64,000 bases of DNA from Chloroflexaceae bacterium (GCA_025057155.1 JANWYD010000001.1:1-64000), one strand, 5' to 3'; counted from the first letter of the stretch, positions 24,978 to 35,429 are shown. Numbers and translations: made by a program. The notes: generated by a model from the sequence alone, not told the origin.

Positions 24978-26507
24978 TTAGATGGCGTCTGAGGAAAGGG
25001 ACGCCTCACACGCATGCAACACGGCCCAGATCGCGCCCAGTTGCAGCCCCATGTTCAGCACATGCAGGTTCTCAAACAGGTTATGGGCAGCGACGGCGGC
25101 AACCACGCCAATCCCCCCGACTGCCACCCCTGACCACAACCAGCCTCGCGCGGCGCGGACGGCGCGAACCGCCTGGGCCATCACCGCGCCGATCAGCAGC
25201 AGGTAGGCCGCCAGGCCAACCACTCCGGCCTCGGCGGCGATATGCAGGTAGTAGTTGTGCGCGTGGCCCCGCGAGGTGTACCAGGGCCGCACGCTGAATG
25301 GCGGCGCGTCTGGACCGGGGGGGCGCTCGTAGGCGATGCTGTAGTTGCCCGGTCCAACGCCCAGCAGGGGCCGGCTACGGAACATGTTCCAGCCGGCCTG
25401 GAGGTGGGCCATGCGCTCCACCACCGCGAAATTCTCGGGCGTCACGGCAACGCCGCGCGCGTCGAAGAGGCGCAGGTTCCGTACCAGGCTGATGGCGCGC
25501 TGCTCGACCGCGTCGGGCAACAGGCCGCCCCCGCCAAGCGCCAGGAGCGCCACCCCCACCGCGGTGACCGCTACCAGGAAGCGCCTGACCGGTACGCGCA
25601 GATCCGCCGGCAGCAACGCGAAGGCGGCACCCCCAAGGGCCAGCATGCCGGCCATGGCGCCGATCCATCCTCCGCGCGAGAAGCTGGCGATCAGCGCCCC
25701 CCCGGTCAGGAAGGCCGCCACACCGGCAAGCGCCAGCGTGAGGAGGACCGGACGGCGCGGCGCGCCCTGGCGCAGGCCCACCGGGGCGAACAGCGCCAGA
25801 CCCGCTGCCAGGGGCCAGGCCTGGTTCATATAGCCGGCGAACGAGTTAGGCTGCCCGATGGTGCCATAGGCCCGCACCCGCCCGCCGCCGATCCTGAAAC
25901 TCTCAGGACCCAGACCCAGGGCGAACTGGACCAGGCCCAGGGCGCCCGCCGTCGCCGGGGCCGCCAGCAGGCAGATCAGCAGCCCCCAGACGCGCCAGTC
26001 GGGGCGGCGAGGGGAACGTTGCCCCTGTTCGAAGCCCAGGGCGCGCAGGGCGAGCACGTACACCAGCAGCACGGTGGACCATCGCGCTGTCTCGCGCAAC
26101 CCTTCGGCAAGGCTAAAAGGAGTAAACACCGCCGAGAGGCCCAGCGTCCACACAAAGATCGCCAGCGGGACGAACAGAGGTCCCAGAACCAGCGGTTGTT
26201 CGGGGAAGGCAAGCACGTGGAAGGTCAAACTGGCCGCCGCCAGCAGTAGAGCGGCCTGAGTGACGGTAAGGCCGCCCGGCAGCAGCCAGACCTCCTGCAC
26301 GGGCACCGAGAGCACCAGCAAATACAGCGCCCAGATGGGGTCGAGCAAAGCCAGGACAGCGGCCAGAGCGCCAATCACGAGCGCGGTCGCCAGGGGGATC
26401 GGCAGGGTTGCCACGCCCAGGCCCAGGGCCGTAGCGCCAGCAAGAGCCGCCAGGCCTGCGCGCCGCGTCTCCCGCCCGAAGCTCCTGGCCCCCACACGCC
26501 AGCGCAT
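24978..26507 (-). CDS. O-antigen ligase family (Wzy/WaaL-like) membrane protein
   Basis: A 509-residue polytopic protein with 10-12 helices. The family region shows IGQPNSFAGYM, ASFSRGGWIGAM, a large periplasmic loop with RPLLGVGPGNY, and HAHNYYLHIAAEAGVVGLAAY containing the conserved His. Such proteins join polysaccharide units or transfer them to a lipid carrier. Its stop codon is 3 nt past the next gene's coding frame boundary, so it is probably co-transcribed with the SDR gene upstream (stop at 26511). Confidence 0.85.
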   Translation of the reverse strand: MRWRVGARSFGRETRRAGLAALAGATALGLGVATLPIPLATALVIGALAAVLALLDPIWALYLLVLSVPVQEVWLLPGGLTVTQAALLLAAASLTFHVLAFPEQPLVLGPLFVPLAIFVWTLGLSAVFTPFSLAEGLRETARWSTVLLVYVLALRALGFEQGQRSPRRPDWRVWGLLICLLAAPATAGALGLVQFALGLGPESFRIGGGRVRAYGTIGQPNSFAGYMNQAWPLAAGLALFAPVGLRQGAPRRPVLLTLALAGVAAFLTGGALIASFSRGGWIGAMAGMLALGGAAFALLPADLRVPVRRFLVAVTAVGVALLALGGGGLLPDAVEQRAISLVRNLRLFDARGVAVTPENFAVVERMAHLQAGWNMFRSRPLLGVGPGNYSIAYERPPGPDAPPFSVRPWYTSRGHAHNYYLHIAAEAGVVGLAAYLLLIGAVMAQAVRAVRAARGWLWSGVAVGGIGVVAAVAAHNLFENLHVLNMGLQLGAIWAVLHACEASLSSDAI

Positions 26508-26510
26508 CGC

Positions 26511-27461
26511 CTACAACTCGCCCCGGCGCCGAAGCTCTTCGCGGAACCAGGGAATGGTCTGCCGCAACCCCTCCTCCAGGGTCACCAGCGGCTCCCAGCC
26601 CAGCACGCGGCGAGCCTTGGAAATATCGGGCTGGCGCACCTGCGGATCATCGCGGGTGCGCAGATCCTTATAGACAATCGTACTCTTGCTGCCGGTCAAC
26701 CGGATGACCACATCGGCGAATTCCCGGATGGTAAACTCGCCTGGATTACCAATATTGACTGGTTCGACCTCATCCGAGAAGAGCAGCCGGTAGACCCCTT
26801 CAACCAGATCACTCACATACTGAAAACTACGGGTCTGTAAGCCATCGCCATAGACGGTCAGCGGTTCATTCTTCAGGGCCTGCCGGATAAAATTGGGCAC
26901 CACCCGGCCATCACGGAGGCGCATGCGCGGACCATAGGTGTTAAAGATACGCACAATGCGGGTATCGAGGCCGTGGTAGTTATGGTAGGCCATTGTCATC
27001 GCCTCGGCGAACCGCTTGGCCTCATCATAAACGCCCCGCGGCCCGACAGGGTTAACGTGGCCGTAGTAGCTCTCCGGCTGGGGATGCACCTGCGGATCGC
27101 CATACACCTCGGAGGTAGACGCCAGCAAGAAGCGTGCGCCCTTGGCCTTGGCCAGACCCAGGGCCTTGTGCGTGCCGAGGGCGCCGACCTTGAGGGTCTG
27201 GATGGGGAGTTCCAGATAATCTATTGGCGAGGCTGGCGAGGCGAAGTGCAGAATGGCGTCGAGCGGTCCATCAACATAGATATAGTTGGTAACATCGTGC
27301 TTGATAAACAAAAACCGCGGATGGCCTGCGAGGTGCGCGATATTATCCGTGGTCCCGGTGATCAGATTATCCATCGCGATCACCTCGTGGCCCTCGCTGA
27401 GAAAGCGGTCGGCGAGATGGGAACCGAGGAAGCCTGCGCCACCGGTAATAAGCACACGCAT
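26511..27461 (-). CDS. UDP-glucuronate decarboxylase-type SDR
   Basis: A 316-residue extended [54 protein letters not shown], then [18 protein letters not shown] (catalytic Tyr and Lys) and [10 protein letters not shown]. The ASPASP and the [19 protein letters not shown] block are typical of UDP-glucuronate decarboxylases (UDP-xylose synthases). The ATG at 27461 is preceded by AAAGGG at 6 nt; the longer frame to 27644 has no support. It feeds sugar nucleotides to the neighbouring polysaccharide genes. Confidence 0.9.
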   Translation of the reverse strand: MRVLITGGAGFLGSHLADRFLSEGHEVIAMDNLITGTTDNIAHLAGHPRFLFIKHDVTNYIYVDGPLDAILHFASPASPIDYLELPIQTLKVGALGTHKALGLAKAKGARFLLASTSEVYGDPQVHPQPESYYGHVNPVGPRGVYDEAKRFAEAMTMAYHNYHGLDTRIVRIFNTYGPRMRLRDGRVVPNFIRQALKNEPLTVYGDGLQTRSFQYVSDLVEGVYRLLFSDEVEPVNIGNPGEFTIREFADVVIRLTGSKSTIVYKDLRTRDDPQVRQPDISKARRVLGWEPLVTLEEGLRQTIPWFREELRRRGEL

Positions 27462-27484
27462 GTTGAGCCCTTTTCTCTTTCTGT

Positions 27485-28999
27485 TCAGTATGCTCCGCGA
27501 CCGCTGATCAGCACCGGGATAAGCATAAGCAGGATGCGAAGATCCATGCTTACCGACCAGTTCTCGGCATAATAGATATCGAGTCGAACCTGCTCGTCGA
27601 ACGACATATCGCTTCGTCCCAGAGCCTGAGCCAGACCGGCGCAACCGGGCAGCACCTCGAGCCGGCGACGGTGCCAGGGTTCGTAGCGCGCCACTTCATC
27701 GGGAAGGGCGGGCCGCGGTCCAATCAGGCTCATCTCCCCGCGCAGCACATTCCAGAACTGCGGCAACTCATCAAGGCTGCTCCGGCGCAAAAAGCGCCCG
27801 ATGCGCGTAACGCGCGGATCGTCGCGCATCTTAAATAACGGCCCATCCGCCTCGTTCCGCGCAGCAAGTTCGGCCTTCCGCGCCTCGGCATCAGGCACCA
27901 TGGTGCGGAACTTGTAGCAGATGAAAGGCTGCCCGCCTTTCCCCACACGAACCTGGCGAAACAACACCGGACCGCGCGAGTCCAGCTTGATCAGCAGCGC
28001 GATGAGGGCGACAAGAGGCAAGACCAGGGGCGCCGTCAGGAGCACTGTGGTGACGTCAATGGCGCGTTTGAGCAGCAGATTAGCGCCGCTCAGCCGGATC
28101 TCTTTGGGCCGCAGCAGCGGCACGCCGCTCAGTTGCAGCACATCCACCCGGTCGAAGCTCAACTGGTGCACATCCGGGGCGATCTGGTACCGGACGCCCA
28201 GACGCTGACAGACGGCCACCAGCTCTGGCAGGCGGCTCTGCTCGGCAAACGGCAGAGCCACAATCACCTGCTGTGCGCCGCTCTGCTGAATGGCCCGCTC
28301 CAGGTCTTCCAGTTTGCCCAGATGGCGATAGACCCGTGTGGCGCGGCCATTGGCAACGATGGGCTGATCGTCTACATAGCCGACCAGCGTGTAGCCCAGG
28401 CCCGGCGACGAGGCGATGCCATTCATCACCTGCTGGCCCAGATCGGCGCCCCCAACCACCAGCACCCGATCCCGGCCAACCCCGTGGGACCACTGCCAGT
28501 GCCGCACGCTCGCGAGGGCGATCCGCCAGCCGCTGAGGAGCGTGAAAATGCTGACCCCGGCGAACGCGAAGATCAACCGCGAATAGTAGAATGGCTTATA
28601 GAGAAAAACAAAAATGATCAACAGGGCCAGGCCGGTAACCAGACTATTGAAAATGATGCCAAGTTGATCGAACAGGCTCAGACGGGGGGCGGCGCGATAC
28701 AGGCCCTGACTGGCAAAGCGCACTGCCAGGAAGAACATCAGCGGCAGGACCGAGGGAAGCAAAAAGGCGCTAAACTCCACATGGTTCTTCGTAGCGACTT
28801 CAAGAACCACACGGTCGAACGGCGGAGGCCAGTCGGCGAGATAGCGCAGCCAGTACGCGATAGCAAAGCCGGCGAGGATCAGCGCCTGATCGAAGGCCAC
28901 TACCCCGACAAGCGCCAGGCGTCGCAGGCGCCTGGCGACCCAGGGCTGTTCAGGAGTGGTCAGTACCGGCTGAGCGGTCTGGTGGATGCTTCTGTCCAT
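27485..28999 (-). CDS. polyprenyl glycosylphosphotransferase (EPS initiating enzyme)
   Basis: A 504-residue protein with five N-terminal helices and a cytosolic Rossmann-like CoA-binding region ([18 protein letters not shown]). The C-terminal bacterial sugar transferase domain shows [57 protein letters not shown] and the terminal DLRILLML. It starts repeat-unit assembly by transferring a hexose-1-phosphate to undecaprenyl phosphate. The ATG at 28999 with GGGAGAA upstream is preferred over that at 29014. It is the first large gene of the glycan cluster. Confidence 0.92.
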   Translation of the reverse strand: MDRSIHQTAQPVLTTPEQPWVARRLRRLALVGVVAFDQALILAGFAIAYWLRYLADWPPPFDRVVLEVATKNHVEFSAFLLPSVLPLMFFLAVRFASQGLYRAAPRLSLFDQLGIIFNSLVTGLALLIIFVFLYKPFYYSRLIFAFAGVSIFTLLSGWRIALASVRHWQWSHGVGRDRVLVVGGADLGQQVMNGIASSPGLGYTLVGYVDDQPIVANGRATRVYRHLGKLEDLERAIQQSGAQQVIVALPFAEQSRLPELVAVCQRLGVRYQIAPDVHQLSFDRVDVLQLSGVPLLRPKEIRLSGANLLLKRAIDVTTVLLTAPLVLPLVALIALLIKLDSRGPVLFRQVRVGKGGQPFICYKFRTMVPDAEARKAELAARNEADGPLFKMRDDPRVTRIGRFLRRSSLDELPQFWNVLRGEMSLIGPRPALPDEVARYEPWHRRRLEVLPGCAGLAQALGRSDMSFDEQVRLDIYYAENWSVSMDLRILLMLIPVLISGRGAY

Positions 29000-29266
29000 G
29001 GGGTTCTCCCGCATCTACCCGGCCCTTGCAAGCGGGGCTATACACCCGTGCTTCCAGACAGGGCATGTGCAGGGCTCCGCCTGTCGCACCACCGCTACCT
29101 ACTCACGCCGGCCTGATCGAGACGAGCCGTGACGTGTTGGATAGCGCACAATATCCTGATCCTATATCGGATGCGAGGCCTCATGCACATAGTGATCGGC
29201 TAGAGCAAAGCCGGGTATATGCGGATTGTACCATACAACCCGGGGACGCCAATAGTCCCGCGCGTC

Positions 29267-29404
29267 TCAGGCGATTTGCTGTGCGCCATCGTTAACGGCG
29301 TCGCCCGGATCAGCGGCTGACGAGCGCAGATTCTCCAGGTATAGCGCGATGCCAGGAATAGCCGCGACCATAAGCATGAGCGCGAGAAGAGCAAGCCAGG
29401 CCAT
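29267..29404 (-). CDS. 45-residue single-helix membrane protein
   Basis: The minus strand encodes MAWLALLALMLMVAAIPGIA, then LYLENLRSSAADPGDAVNDG and AQQIA. It has one N-terminal transmembrane helix and a short acidic tail. AGAGGACCT directly upstream of the ATG is a good ribosome binding site. It is oriented with and lies 268 bp upstream of the EPS-initiating enzyme gene. The family is unknown; the case rests on the ribosome binding site and clear membrane-protein composition. Confidence 0.5.
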   Translation of the reverse strand: MAWLALLALMLMVAAIPGIALYLENLRSSAADPGDAVNDGAQQIA

Positions 29405-29641
29405 AGGTCCTCTACACCGTGAAAGCAAGATTTCAGAACCGATCGTTCCGGCTTGAGCAGCGCTCTACAGCCCACATTCTGTGGAGATGTGTAGGGCTGT
29501 GGAGTTGTGGCGATGAAGACTCAGATAGTCAGACCCATGGGCAAGATGCCTTACATTGGTTGAGCGACTACGCTAAGCGAAACGACGCCGAACGTTCGAG
29601 CGACACATCCAGCCGGCTGGCTTGCCTTGCGTATCCTACCA

Positions 29642-29663
29642 CACTTGCGCCAGGGCGCAAGTG
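29642..29663. repeat. 22-bp palindrome
   Basis: CACTTGCGCC-AG-GGCGCAAGTG, a perfect 10-bp inverted repeat in the 29405-29926 spacer. An operator or hairpin cannot be told apart. The spacer also holds a family C repeat (29702-29723) and no other convincing gene. Confidence 0.5.
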
Positions 29664-29701
29664 GAGCGAAGCCGGTGCATGTTATGTTGACTGCATCCGT
29701 A

Positions 29702-29723
29702 TTCACTGCAGAGGACGCAGAGG
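29702..29723. repeat. dispersed intergenic repeat, family C copy
   Basis: Reverse complement of the CCTCTGCGTCCTCTGC phrase also found at 11186 and 58213. Confidence 0.45.
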
Positions 29724-29926
29724 GTTGTAAAAGCCAATCCTCTAGCCTTCTCGGCAGGCTCTGCGCTAAGTTGAACCGACGCCGAAACCACAGCAGGGGC
29801 TTACAGGACCACTCAGCCGCCCGGGGATGGTTTTTTGGCGCTTCTGGCGGCTATCATAGCTATGCGCGGGATCTGGTATCATTCTGGCAGAAGGGCGCGA
29901 AACCCGGTGGCCCCAGCGAGCCAGCC

Positions 29927-30406
29927 ATGTCTCACGAATCTTCCAAACTCCGCAGATCTACAGAGAACAGCACGGAAGCGCCGCTCGGTCAGGGGCCGTT
30001 TCAGGCGCACGAAAGCCTGATCGAGCGCCGCATCCGCGAGGCCGAGGCCGCGGGCATGTTTGACAATCTGCCCGGCGCGGGCAAACCATTGCCGCTGGAC
30101 GACGATGACCATGTACCGGAGGATCTGCGCATCGGCTATCGCTTGCTCAAGAATGCGGGCTACGCTCCCTCGTGGATCGAGTTGCAGAAGCACATCTACG
30201 CCGAGCTCGCTGATCTGGAGCGCTGGCTGGCCCATGTCACCGCGCGCTGGGCCCGGACCGGCCCGCTGGAGCGCGAACGCCTGCGCGCGGAGTACGCGCA
30301 GAAGGTGCACGACCTGAACCGGCAGATCACCACGTATAATCTCATCGCCCCACCGGCAGCCGGCCAGTTGCCGCTACGCCGGCCCGGGCGCGAACTCGCC
30401 GAGTAG
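29927..30406 (+). CDS. DUF1992 (DnaJC28-like conserved) protein
   Basis: The 159-residue soluble protein contains the diagnostic ESLIERRIREAEAAGMFDNLPGAGKPLPLDDD near residue 28, shared by bacterial DUF1992 proteins and the region of eukaryotic DNAJC28. The following helices include RIGYRLLKNAGYAPSWIELQKHI and RLRAEYAQKVHDLNRQITTYNLIAP. There is no J-domain. Function is unknown. The ATG at 29927 is taken because the upstream extension looks non-coding. Confidence 0.85.
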   Translation: MSHESSKLRRSTENSTEAPLGQGPFQAHESLIERRIREAEAAGMFDNLPGAGKPLPLDDDDHVPEDLRIGYRLLKNAGYAPSWIELQKHIYAELADLERWLAHVTARWARTGPLERERLRAEYAQKVHDLNRQITTYNLIAPPAAGQLPLRRPGRELAE

Positions 30407-30432
30407 GCGCTGTTTCAAAACCTTGCGGGTAG

Positions 30433-30467
30433 AGGGGCGTGGGGTAATCTGGTTTCCCCACGCCCCT
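30433..30467. terminator. bidirectional hairpin terminator, family A palindrome
   Basis: AGGGGCGTGGGG pairs perfectly over 12 bp with CCCCACGCCCCT around a loop containing CTGGTTT. It lies between convergent DUF1992 and gltB and is the longest-stemmed member of the GGGAAACC-GGTTTCCC family, including the trailing ACGCCCCTGCC. Confidence 0.75.
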
Positions 30468-30502
30468 GCCTGAGGGGAGGCGCTGGAGGGGCGTAGCTCC
30501 GC

Positions 30503-33500
30503 TTATGCCGCGCGGGCGGCGGCGGGCTTGAGTTCCTCGGTGCCCTCGGCGGCGTTTTCGATGCGCGCTACGGACTCCCGCGGCGCCACGGTCCAGAAGA
30601 GGTTGCGATAGTTTTCCCAGCGGGCCAGGATCTCGGCCCCGCGCGGGCTGCCGGTCAGTTCGACGTGCCGGCGGATCAACTGTTGCACCCGAGCCTCATC
30701 GCGGGCGCTCATAGGGCGCAACTCGATCAACTGCGGATTGTAGCGCCGCTCGAAGCTGCGGGTTTCATCCAGCACGTAGGCGATGCCGCCGGTCATCCCG
30801 GCCCCGAAGTTGCGCCCGGTTGGCCCCAGGATGACCACGGCGCCCCCGGTCATGTACTCGCAGCCGTGGTCGCCCACGCCCTCGACGACGGCGACGGCGC
30901 CGCTGTTCCGCACGGCGAAGCGCTCACCGACCTGACCCGCAGCGTACAGTTCGCCGCCGGTGGCGCCGTAGAGCAGGGTGTTGCCGGCGATGACGTTCTC
31001 GTGCCAGGCGAAGCGCGCCTGGGGGTCGGGCGCGACCACAATCACGCCGCCGGCCATCCCCTTGCCCACATAGTCATTGGCCTCGCCGGTCAGCCGCAGT
31101 TCCACTCCCGGGGCGTTGAAGGCGCCGAAGCTCTGGCCAGCGCTGCCCCGCACGTGAATGGTGATCGTGCCGGGCGGCAGGCCCTTGTCGCCGTAGATCT
31201 GGCCGATGGCGCCGGCAAGCCGGGCCCCGACGCTGCGATTGCGATTGCGGATCGTATAGCTCAGCGTGACCGGACCACGGGCGGCCAGAGCGCCGCGGGT
31301 GTCGAGCATGATGCGGTCATTCAGGCTCTCCTCGGGTGGCAGGGCGTTGTTCTTGCCGTTATGGCGAATTTCATGCGTGCCGACCATGCGCGCCGCGCCC
31401 AGGACGGGGGTCAGATCCAGATCGTCGGCGCCGGGATATCCCGTTGGGCGCTGCCGCAGCAGATCGGTGCGGCCCACCGCCTCGTTGAGCGAACGCAGGC
31501 CGAGGGAGGCCAGGATCTCACGAATCTCCTGGGCCAGGTAGCGGAAGAAGGCCATGACCATTTCGGGCTTGCCGGGGAACTTGGCGCGCAGTTCGGCCCG
31601 CTGGGTGGCGATGCCGACCGGGCAGGTGTTATTGTGGCAGGCGCGAGCCATGATGCAGCCTTCGGCCACCAGGGCCGCCGTGCCGAACGAAAACTCATCG
31701 GCGCCGAGGAGCGCGGCCATGACCACATCGCGTCCTGTCTTCAGCCCCCCGTCGGCGCGCACGCGCACCCGCCCGCGCAACCCGTTGAGCACGAGGGTCT
31801 GCTGGGTCTCGGCCAGGCCAAGTTCCCAGGGCACGCCGGCGTTCTTGATACTGCTGAGCGGCGCGGCGCCAGTGCCGCCAGCGTGACCGCTGATGAGGAT
31901 AATATCGGCATAGCCCTTGGCGACGCCCGCGGCAATGGTGCCTACCCCGGCAGTAGCCACCAGTTTCACGCTGACGGTGGCGTTGGGGTTCACCTGTTTG
32001 AGGTCGTAGATCAGTTGGGCCAGATCCTCGATGCTGTAGATGTCGTGGTGCGGCGGAGGTGAGATCAGCGCCACGCCGGGAACGGTATGGCGGATGCGGG
32101 CAATCTCCTCATTCACCTTATGGCCAGGCAATTGCCCGCCCTCACCGGGCTTGGCGCCCTGGGCCATTTTGATCTGCAACTCACTGGCGCTGGCCAGATA
32201 CGCGGGCGTCACGCCGAAGCGCCCGGAGGCCACCTGCTTGATGCGGCTGTTACGCTCGTCCTTGAAGCGCTCGGCTTCTTCGCCGCCCTCGCCGCTGTTG
32301 GCCAGGCCGCCGAGGCGGTTCATGGCGATCGAGAGCGTCTCATGGGCCTCTTTGCTGGTCGAGCCGTGGCTCATCGCCGCGGTGCTGAAGCGTTTGACGA
32401 TTGACTCCACCGGTTCCACCTCATCGAGCGGCACGGGAGGACCGGCGGGCACAAACTCGAGCAGATCGCGCAGTTCCGTCGGCGGGCGCGCGTGCACCAG
32501 GTCGGCATAGGCGCGGTAGAGAGCGTAGCCCTCAGGGCTGATGCGGTCGCGGCTGTCGCCATTCAGGGCGTAGGGGTTCTGCACGGCCCGGTGCAGGGCG
32601 TGGATGACCGCAGGGCTGAAGGCGTGGTACTCCCCGTCCTTCTTGAATTTGTAGAAGCCGGGATGGGGCAGGGCCGGCGCAGCGTCGCCGAAGGCCCTGC
32701 GCTGGCGGGCGCGCACGTCGCGTTCGAGCTTCTCCAGGCCCACACCGCCGATGCGCGAAGGCGTGCCGGTGAAGCAGGCGTCAATCAGTTCCTGATCAAG
32801 CCCGACAACCTCGAAGATCTGCGCTCCGCAGTAGCTGTCCAGGGTGGAGATGCCCATCTTCGACATCACCTTTAGCAGGCCCTTCTCGAGCGAGACGATC
32901 AGATTGTGCTCGGCCTCTTCGGCCAGGGTGCGCGAGCGGGGATCGTCGCGCACCTTCTCGACGGGAGCGCTGGACGTCTTTTGCCGTAGCGCCTCGCGCT
33001 CCAGGGCCAGGTGGCGCACGCTGGCCAGCGCCAGGTAGGGATTGACCGCCTCGGCGCCGTAGCCGGTCAAGCAGGCCAGGTGGTGGACCTCGCGCACCTC
33101 GCCGGTTTCGGCCACAATGCTACAGAGGGTGCGCAGTCCCGCGCGGATCAGGTGATGATGAACGGCGCCAACGGCCAGGAGCGCGGGAATTGGCGCGTGG
33201 GATGGGTTCACCCCGCGATCGCTGATGATCAGGATGGAGGCCCCGGCGCGCACGGCCTCGGCGGCCTCGGCGCGCAGGCGCTCCAGAGCGTCAGCAAGAG
33301 TCTCATCGGCGTGCAGGAGAGCCGCGACCGTGGCCACGCGCAGGGCCGGATCGCGCTGGGCGCGGATGGCGGCAAGCTGCGCGTCGGTCAACACCGGGGA
33401 GGTGAGTTGCAGCAGGTGGGCGTGCTCGGGTGTCTCGGTAAGCACATTGCCACGCCGGCCCAGGGCAATGCTAAGGGACATCACCAGCTCTTCGCGCAGC

Positions 33501-35116
33501 GGGTCAATCGGTGGGTTGGTGACCTCGGCGAAGCGCTGCTTGAAGTAGTGAAAGAGCGGACGCCCCAGTTCCAGTTGGGAGAGCACTGCCGTGGGCGTAT
33601 CATCACCCATCGAACCAACCGGCTCGTGTCCGGTGGCAGCCATAGGCTTCAAAATAACGTTCATCTCCTCCGACGTATAGCCAAAGGCCATCTGCAACGG
33701 CTGCAGATCGGCGCCCTGCGCGGCGACATCCGCTCCCTCCGGCGTCTCCGGCTCGTGCGGCGGCAGCGTGCGCAGATGCTGGCCGACCCAGGCGCCGTAG
33801 GGCCGCAAACCGGCGAGGTAGCTCTTCACGTCCTCGTTAGTGAAGAAGTTGCCGGTCGCCGTATCAACGGCGATCATCTGCCCGGGACCGAGCTTGCCCT
33901 TATGGACGACGCGCCGTTCGTCTACACTGACCGCGCCAACCTCGGAGCCGGAGAACACCAGCCCATCATCGGTGACAATATAGCGCGCCGGGCGCAGGCC
34001 GTTGCGGTCGAGGGCCGTGCCCACGATGCGCCCATCGGAGAAGGTCAGGGCGGCGGGCCCGTCCCACGGCTCGATCAGGCAGGCATGGTACTGGTAGAAG
34101 GCGCGCAGGGCCGGCGGCAGGTCGGGCACCTTTTCCCAGGCCTCGGGCACCAGCATAGTAAGAGCATGGCGAATATCGCGCCCGCTGATCACCAGCAATT
34201 CAAGGGCATTATCAAGCATCGCCGAGTCGGAGCCGCGCTCGTCGAGCACCGGGGTGAGGGCCACAGGGCCATCCACGGGACCGGCGGCGAGAAAATCGGC
34301 GGGCAGGTGTAGCACTGCCTGGCGGGCGCGCATCCAGTTGGCATTCCCCTGGATGGTGTTGATCTCGCCATTATGGGAGAGCATGCGGAAGGGCTGAGCG
34401 CGCTCCCAGGTAGGGAAGGTGTTCGTCGAGTAACGCTGGTGATACACCGCGATGGCGGTAGTAAAGGCCGGGTCGCGCAGGTCGAGGTAGAAATCGGCCA
34501 GGTTGCTGCCCAGGAGCAACCCTTTGTAGACAATGGTGCGGCTCGAGAACGAAGGCACGTAGGCGGCGAGGTTCTCGCGCTGGAAAGCGGCTTCGATAGC
34601 CTTGCGGGTCAGGTACAGGGTGCGTTCAAAGGCAACGTCGTCGAGACCGGTGGGGCGCGCGATCAGCGCCTGGCGGATCAACGGCATCGCCGCGCGCGCG
34701 CGCTGGCCGAGGGTCTCGGGGTCAACCGGCACGTCGCGCCAGGCCAGGAGCGTCAGGTTGCGCTCCGCAAGGGCCCGGGCGACAATGGTGCACGCCGCGG
34801 CGCTGGCGTCCTCTGCGTGCGGCAAAAAGAACATCCCCACCGCCAGATCCGCCGGCTCTGCGGTGATGCCCTGGCGACGCAACTCGCGGAGCATCAACGC
34901 GCGCGGTATCTGGGTGAGCACGCCGGCGCCATCGCCTGTTCTCGCATCGTCGGCGACGGCGCCGCGATGCTCCAGGTTGCCGAGGGCCTCGAGGGCCATA
35001 GAGAGGATCTCGTGACCAGGCTGGCCACTGATGCGGGCGACAAAGCCGATCCCGCAGGCGTCGTGCTCAAAACGCGGGTCGTACAATCCGTGAGCGTCGC
35101 GCACAGGAAGTTGCAT
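30503..35116 (-). CDS. gltB: glutamate synthase, large subunit
   Basis: The 1537-residue enzyme makes two glutamates from glutamine and 2-oxoglutarate. A short propeptide ends before Cys21 (FEHDACGIGF), the N-terminal nucleophile of the class II glutaminase domain (to about residue 430). The central domain, the FMN-binding barrel (ISGHAGGTGAAPLSSIKNAG) and the 3Fe-4S cysteines (CIMARACHNNTCPVG) follow, then the C-terminal beta-helix with GGxxYV and GAxxG repeats (FGAGMTGGIAYVLDE). The length is typical. No gltD small subunit is next to it, so the electron donor is encoded elsewhere or ferredoxin is used. ATG 35116 has AAGGTGG 5 nt upstream. A consensus promoter and 300-nt leader precede it. 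Confidence 0.97.
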   Translation of the reverse strand: MQLPVRDAHGLYDPRFEHDACGIGFVARISGQPGHEILSMALEALGNLEHRGAVADDARTGDGAGVLTQIPRALMLRELRRQGITAEPADLAVGMFFLPHAEDASAAACTIVARALAERNLTLLAWRDVPVDPETLGQRARAAMPLIRQALIARPTGLDDVAFERTLYLTRKAIEAAFQRENLAAYVPSFSSRTIVYKGLLLGSNLADFYLDLRDPAFTTAIAVYHQRYSTNTFPTWERAQPFRMLSHNGEINTIQGNANWMRARQAVLHLPADFLAAGPVDGPVALTPVLDERGSDSAMLDNALELLVISGRDIRHALTMLVPEAWEKVPDLPPALRAFYQYHACLIEPWDGPAALTFSDGRIVGTALDRNGLRPARYIVTDDGLVFSGSEVGAVSVDERRVVHKGKLGPGQMIAVDTATGNFFTNEDVKSYLAGLRPYGAWVGQHLRTLPPHEPETPEGADVAAQGADLQPLQMAFGYTSEEMNVILKPMAATGHEPVGSMGDDTPTAVLSQLELGRPLFHYFKQRFAEVTNPPIDPLREELVMSLSIALGRRGNVLTETPEHAHLLQLTSPVLTDAQLAAIRAQRDPALRVATVAALLHADETLADALERLRAEAAEAVRAGASILIISDRGVNPSHAPIPALLAVGAVHHHLIRAGLRTLCSIVAETGEVREVHHLACLTGYGAEAVNPYLALASVRHLALEREALRQKTSSAPVEKVRDDPRSRTLAEEAEHNLIVSLEKGLLKVMSKMGISTLDSYCGAQIFEVVGLDQELIDACFTGTPSRIGGVGLEKLERDVRARQRRAFGDAAPALPHPGFYKFKKDGEYHAFSPAVIHALHRAVQNPYALNGDSRDRISPEGYALYRAYADLVHARPPTELRDLLEFVPAGPPVPLDEVEPVESIVKRFSTAAMSHGSTSKEAHETLSIAMNRLGGLANSGEGGEEAERFKDERNSRIKQVASGRFGVTPAYLASASELQIKMAQGAKPGEGGQLPGHKVNEEIARIRHTVPGVALISPPPHHDIYSIEDLAQLIYDLKQVNPNATVSVKLVATAGVGTIAAGVAKGYADIILISGHAGGTGAAPLSSIKNAGVPWELGLAETQQTLVLNGLRGRVRVRADGGLKTGRDVVMAALLGADEFSFGTAALVAEGCIMARACHNNTCPVGIATQRAELRAKFPGKPEMVMAFFRYLAQEIREILASLGLRSLNEAVGRTDLLRQRPTGYPGADDLDLTPVLGAARMVGTHEIRHNGKNNALPPEESLNDRIMLDTRGALAARGPVTLSYTIRNRNRSVGARLAGAIGQIYGDKGLPPGTITIHVRGSAGQSFGAFNAPGVELRLTGEANDYVGKGMAGGVIVVAPDPQARFAWHENVIAGNTLLYGATGGELYAAGQVGERFAVRNSGAVAVVEGVGDHGCEYMTGGAVVILGPTGRNFGAGMTGGIAYVLDETRSFERRYNPQLIELRPMSARDEARVQQLIRRHVELTGSPRGAEILARWENYRNLFWTVAPRESVARIENAAEGTEELKPAAARAA

Positions 35117-35137
35117 CGTTACCACCTTGCACTCTAG

Positions 35138-35190
35138 TGAAAACAGACAAACGCCCGCCAGACCCTCGGCCCTTCGAGGGAGTGGCGGGC
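35138..35190 (-). terminator. attenuator-like hairpin in the gltB leader
   Basis: Minus strand: GCCCGCCA and TGGCGGGC form an 8-bp stem with an inner CCCTCG/CGAGGG helix, directly followed by GTTTGTCTGTTTT. It ends about 22 nt before the gltB ATG, so a transcript reaching it would terminate before the gene unless the stem is prevented. Suggests attenuation. Confidence 0.6.
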
Positions 35191-35199
35191 ATCGTTGGC

Positions 35200-35423
35200 G
35201 TATCAGTTTGCCGATGCCGGCGGATGCATAAACCGCCTCGCAGCGCATCCTTGCGCCGACGAGGCCGGGTGGGCTGAGAACCTTGGCCCGAATGGAGCGA
35301 CCCTTATGGACGTTTGAGAACCTGCCAGACGAGCTAGAGGTGCAAAAAGCCGCCGGACTCAACCGTTGAACTTCCGGCAGCGCCGCACTGCACCGCACCG
35401 ATGGGTTCATTAATTTCGTGTTA
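35200..35423 (-). promoter_or_regulatory. long structured gltB leader (candidate cis-regulatory RNA)
   Basis: About 220 nt of leader lie between the promoter start site and the attenuator hairpin. A second hairpin (GCCGGA, palindromic TTCAACGGTTGA, TCCGGC, then GGCTTTTTG; plus-strand 35345-35383) sits near the 5' end. The region does not match a riboswitch consensus that I can recognise, so the ligand, protein or peptide signal is open. Confidence 0.45.
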
Positions 35424-35429
35424 TGTAGG

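Noticed and set aside
25242-26249. Long plus-strand frame opposite the O-antigen ligase.
   Set aside because: No hydrophobic pattern or motif; mirror of the membrane protein gene.
35265-35335. Plus-strand GGGCTGAGAACC near 35271 resembles the TPP riboswitch core phrase.
   Set aside because: The second conserved TPP arm is not recognisable, and the strand is opposite to gltB and too far from the GT gene. Treated as coincidence within the gltB leader.
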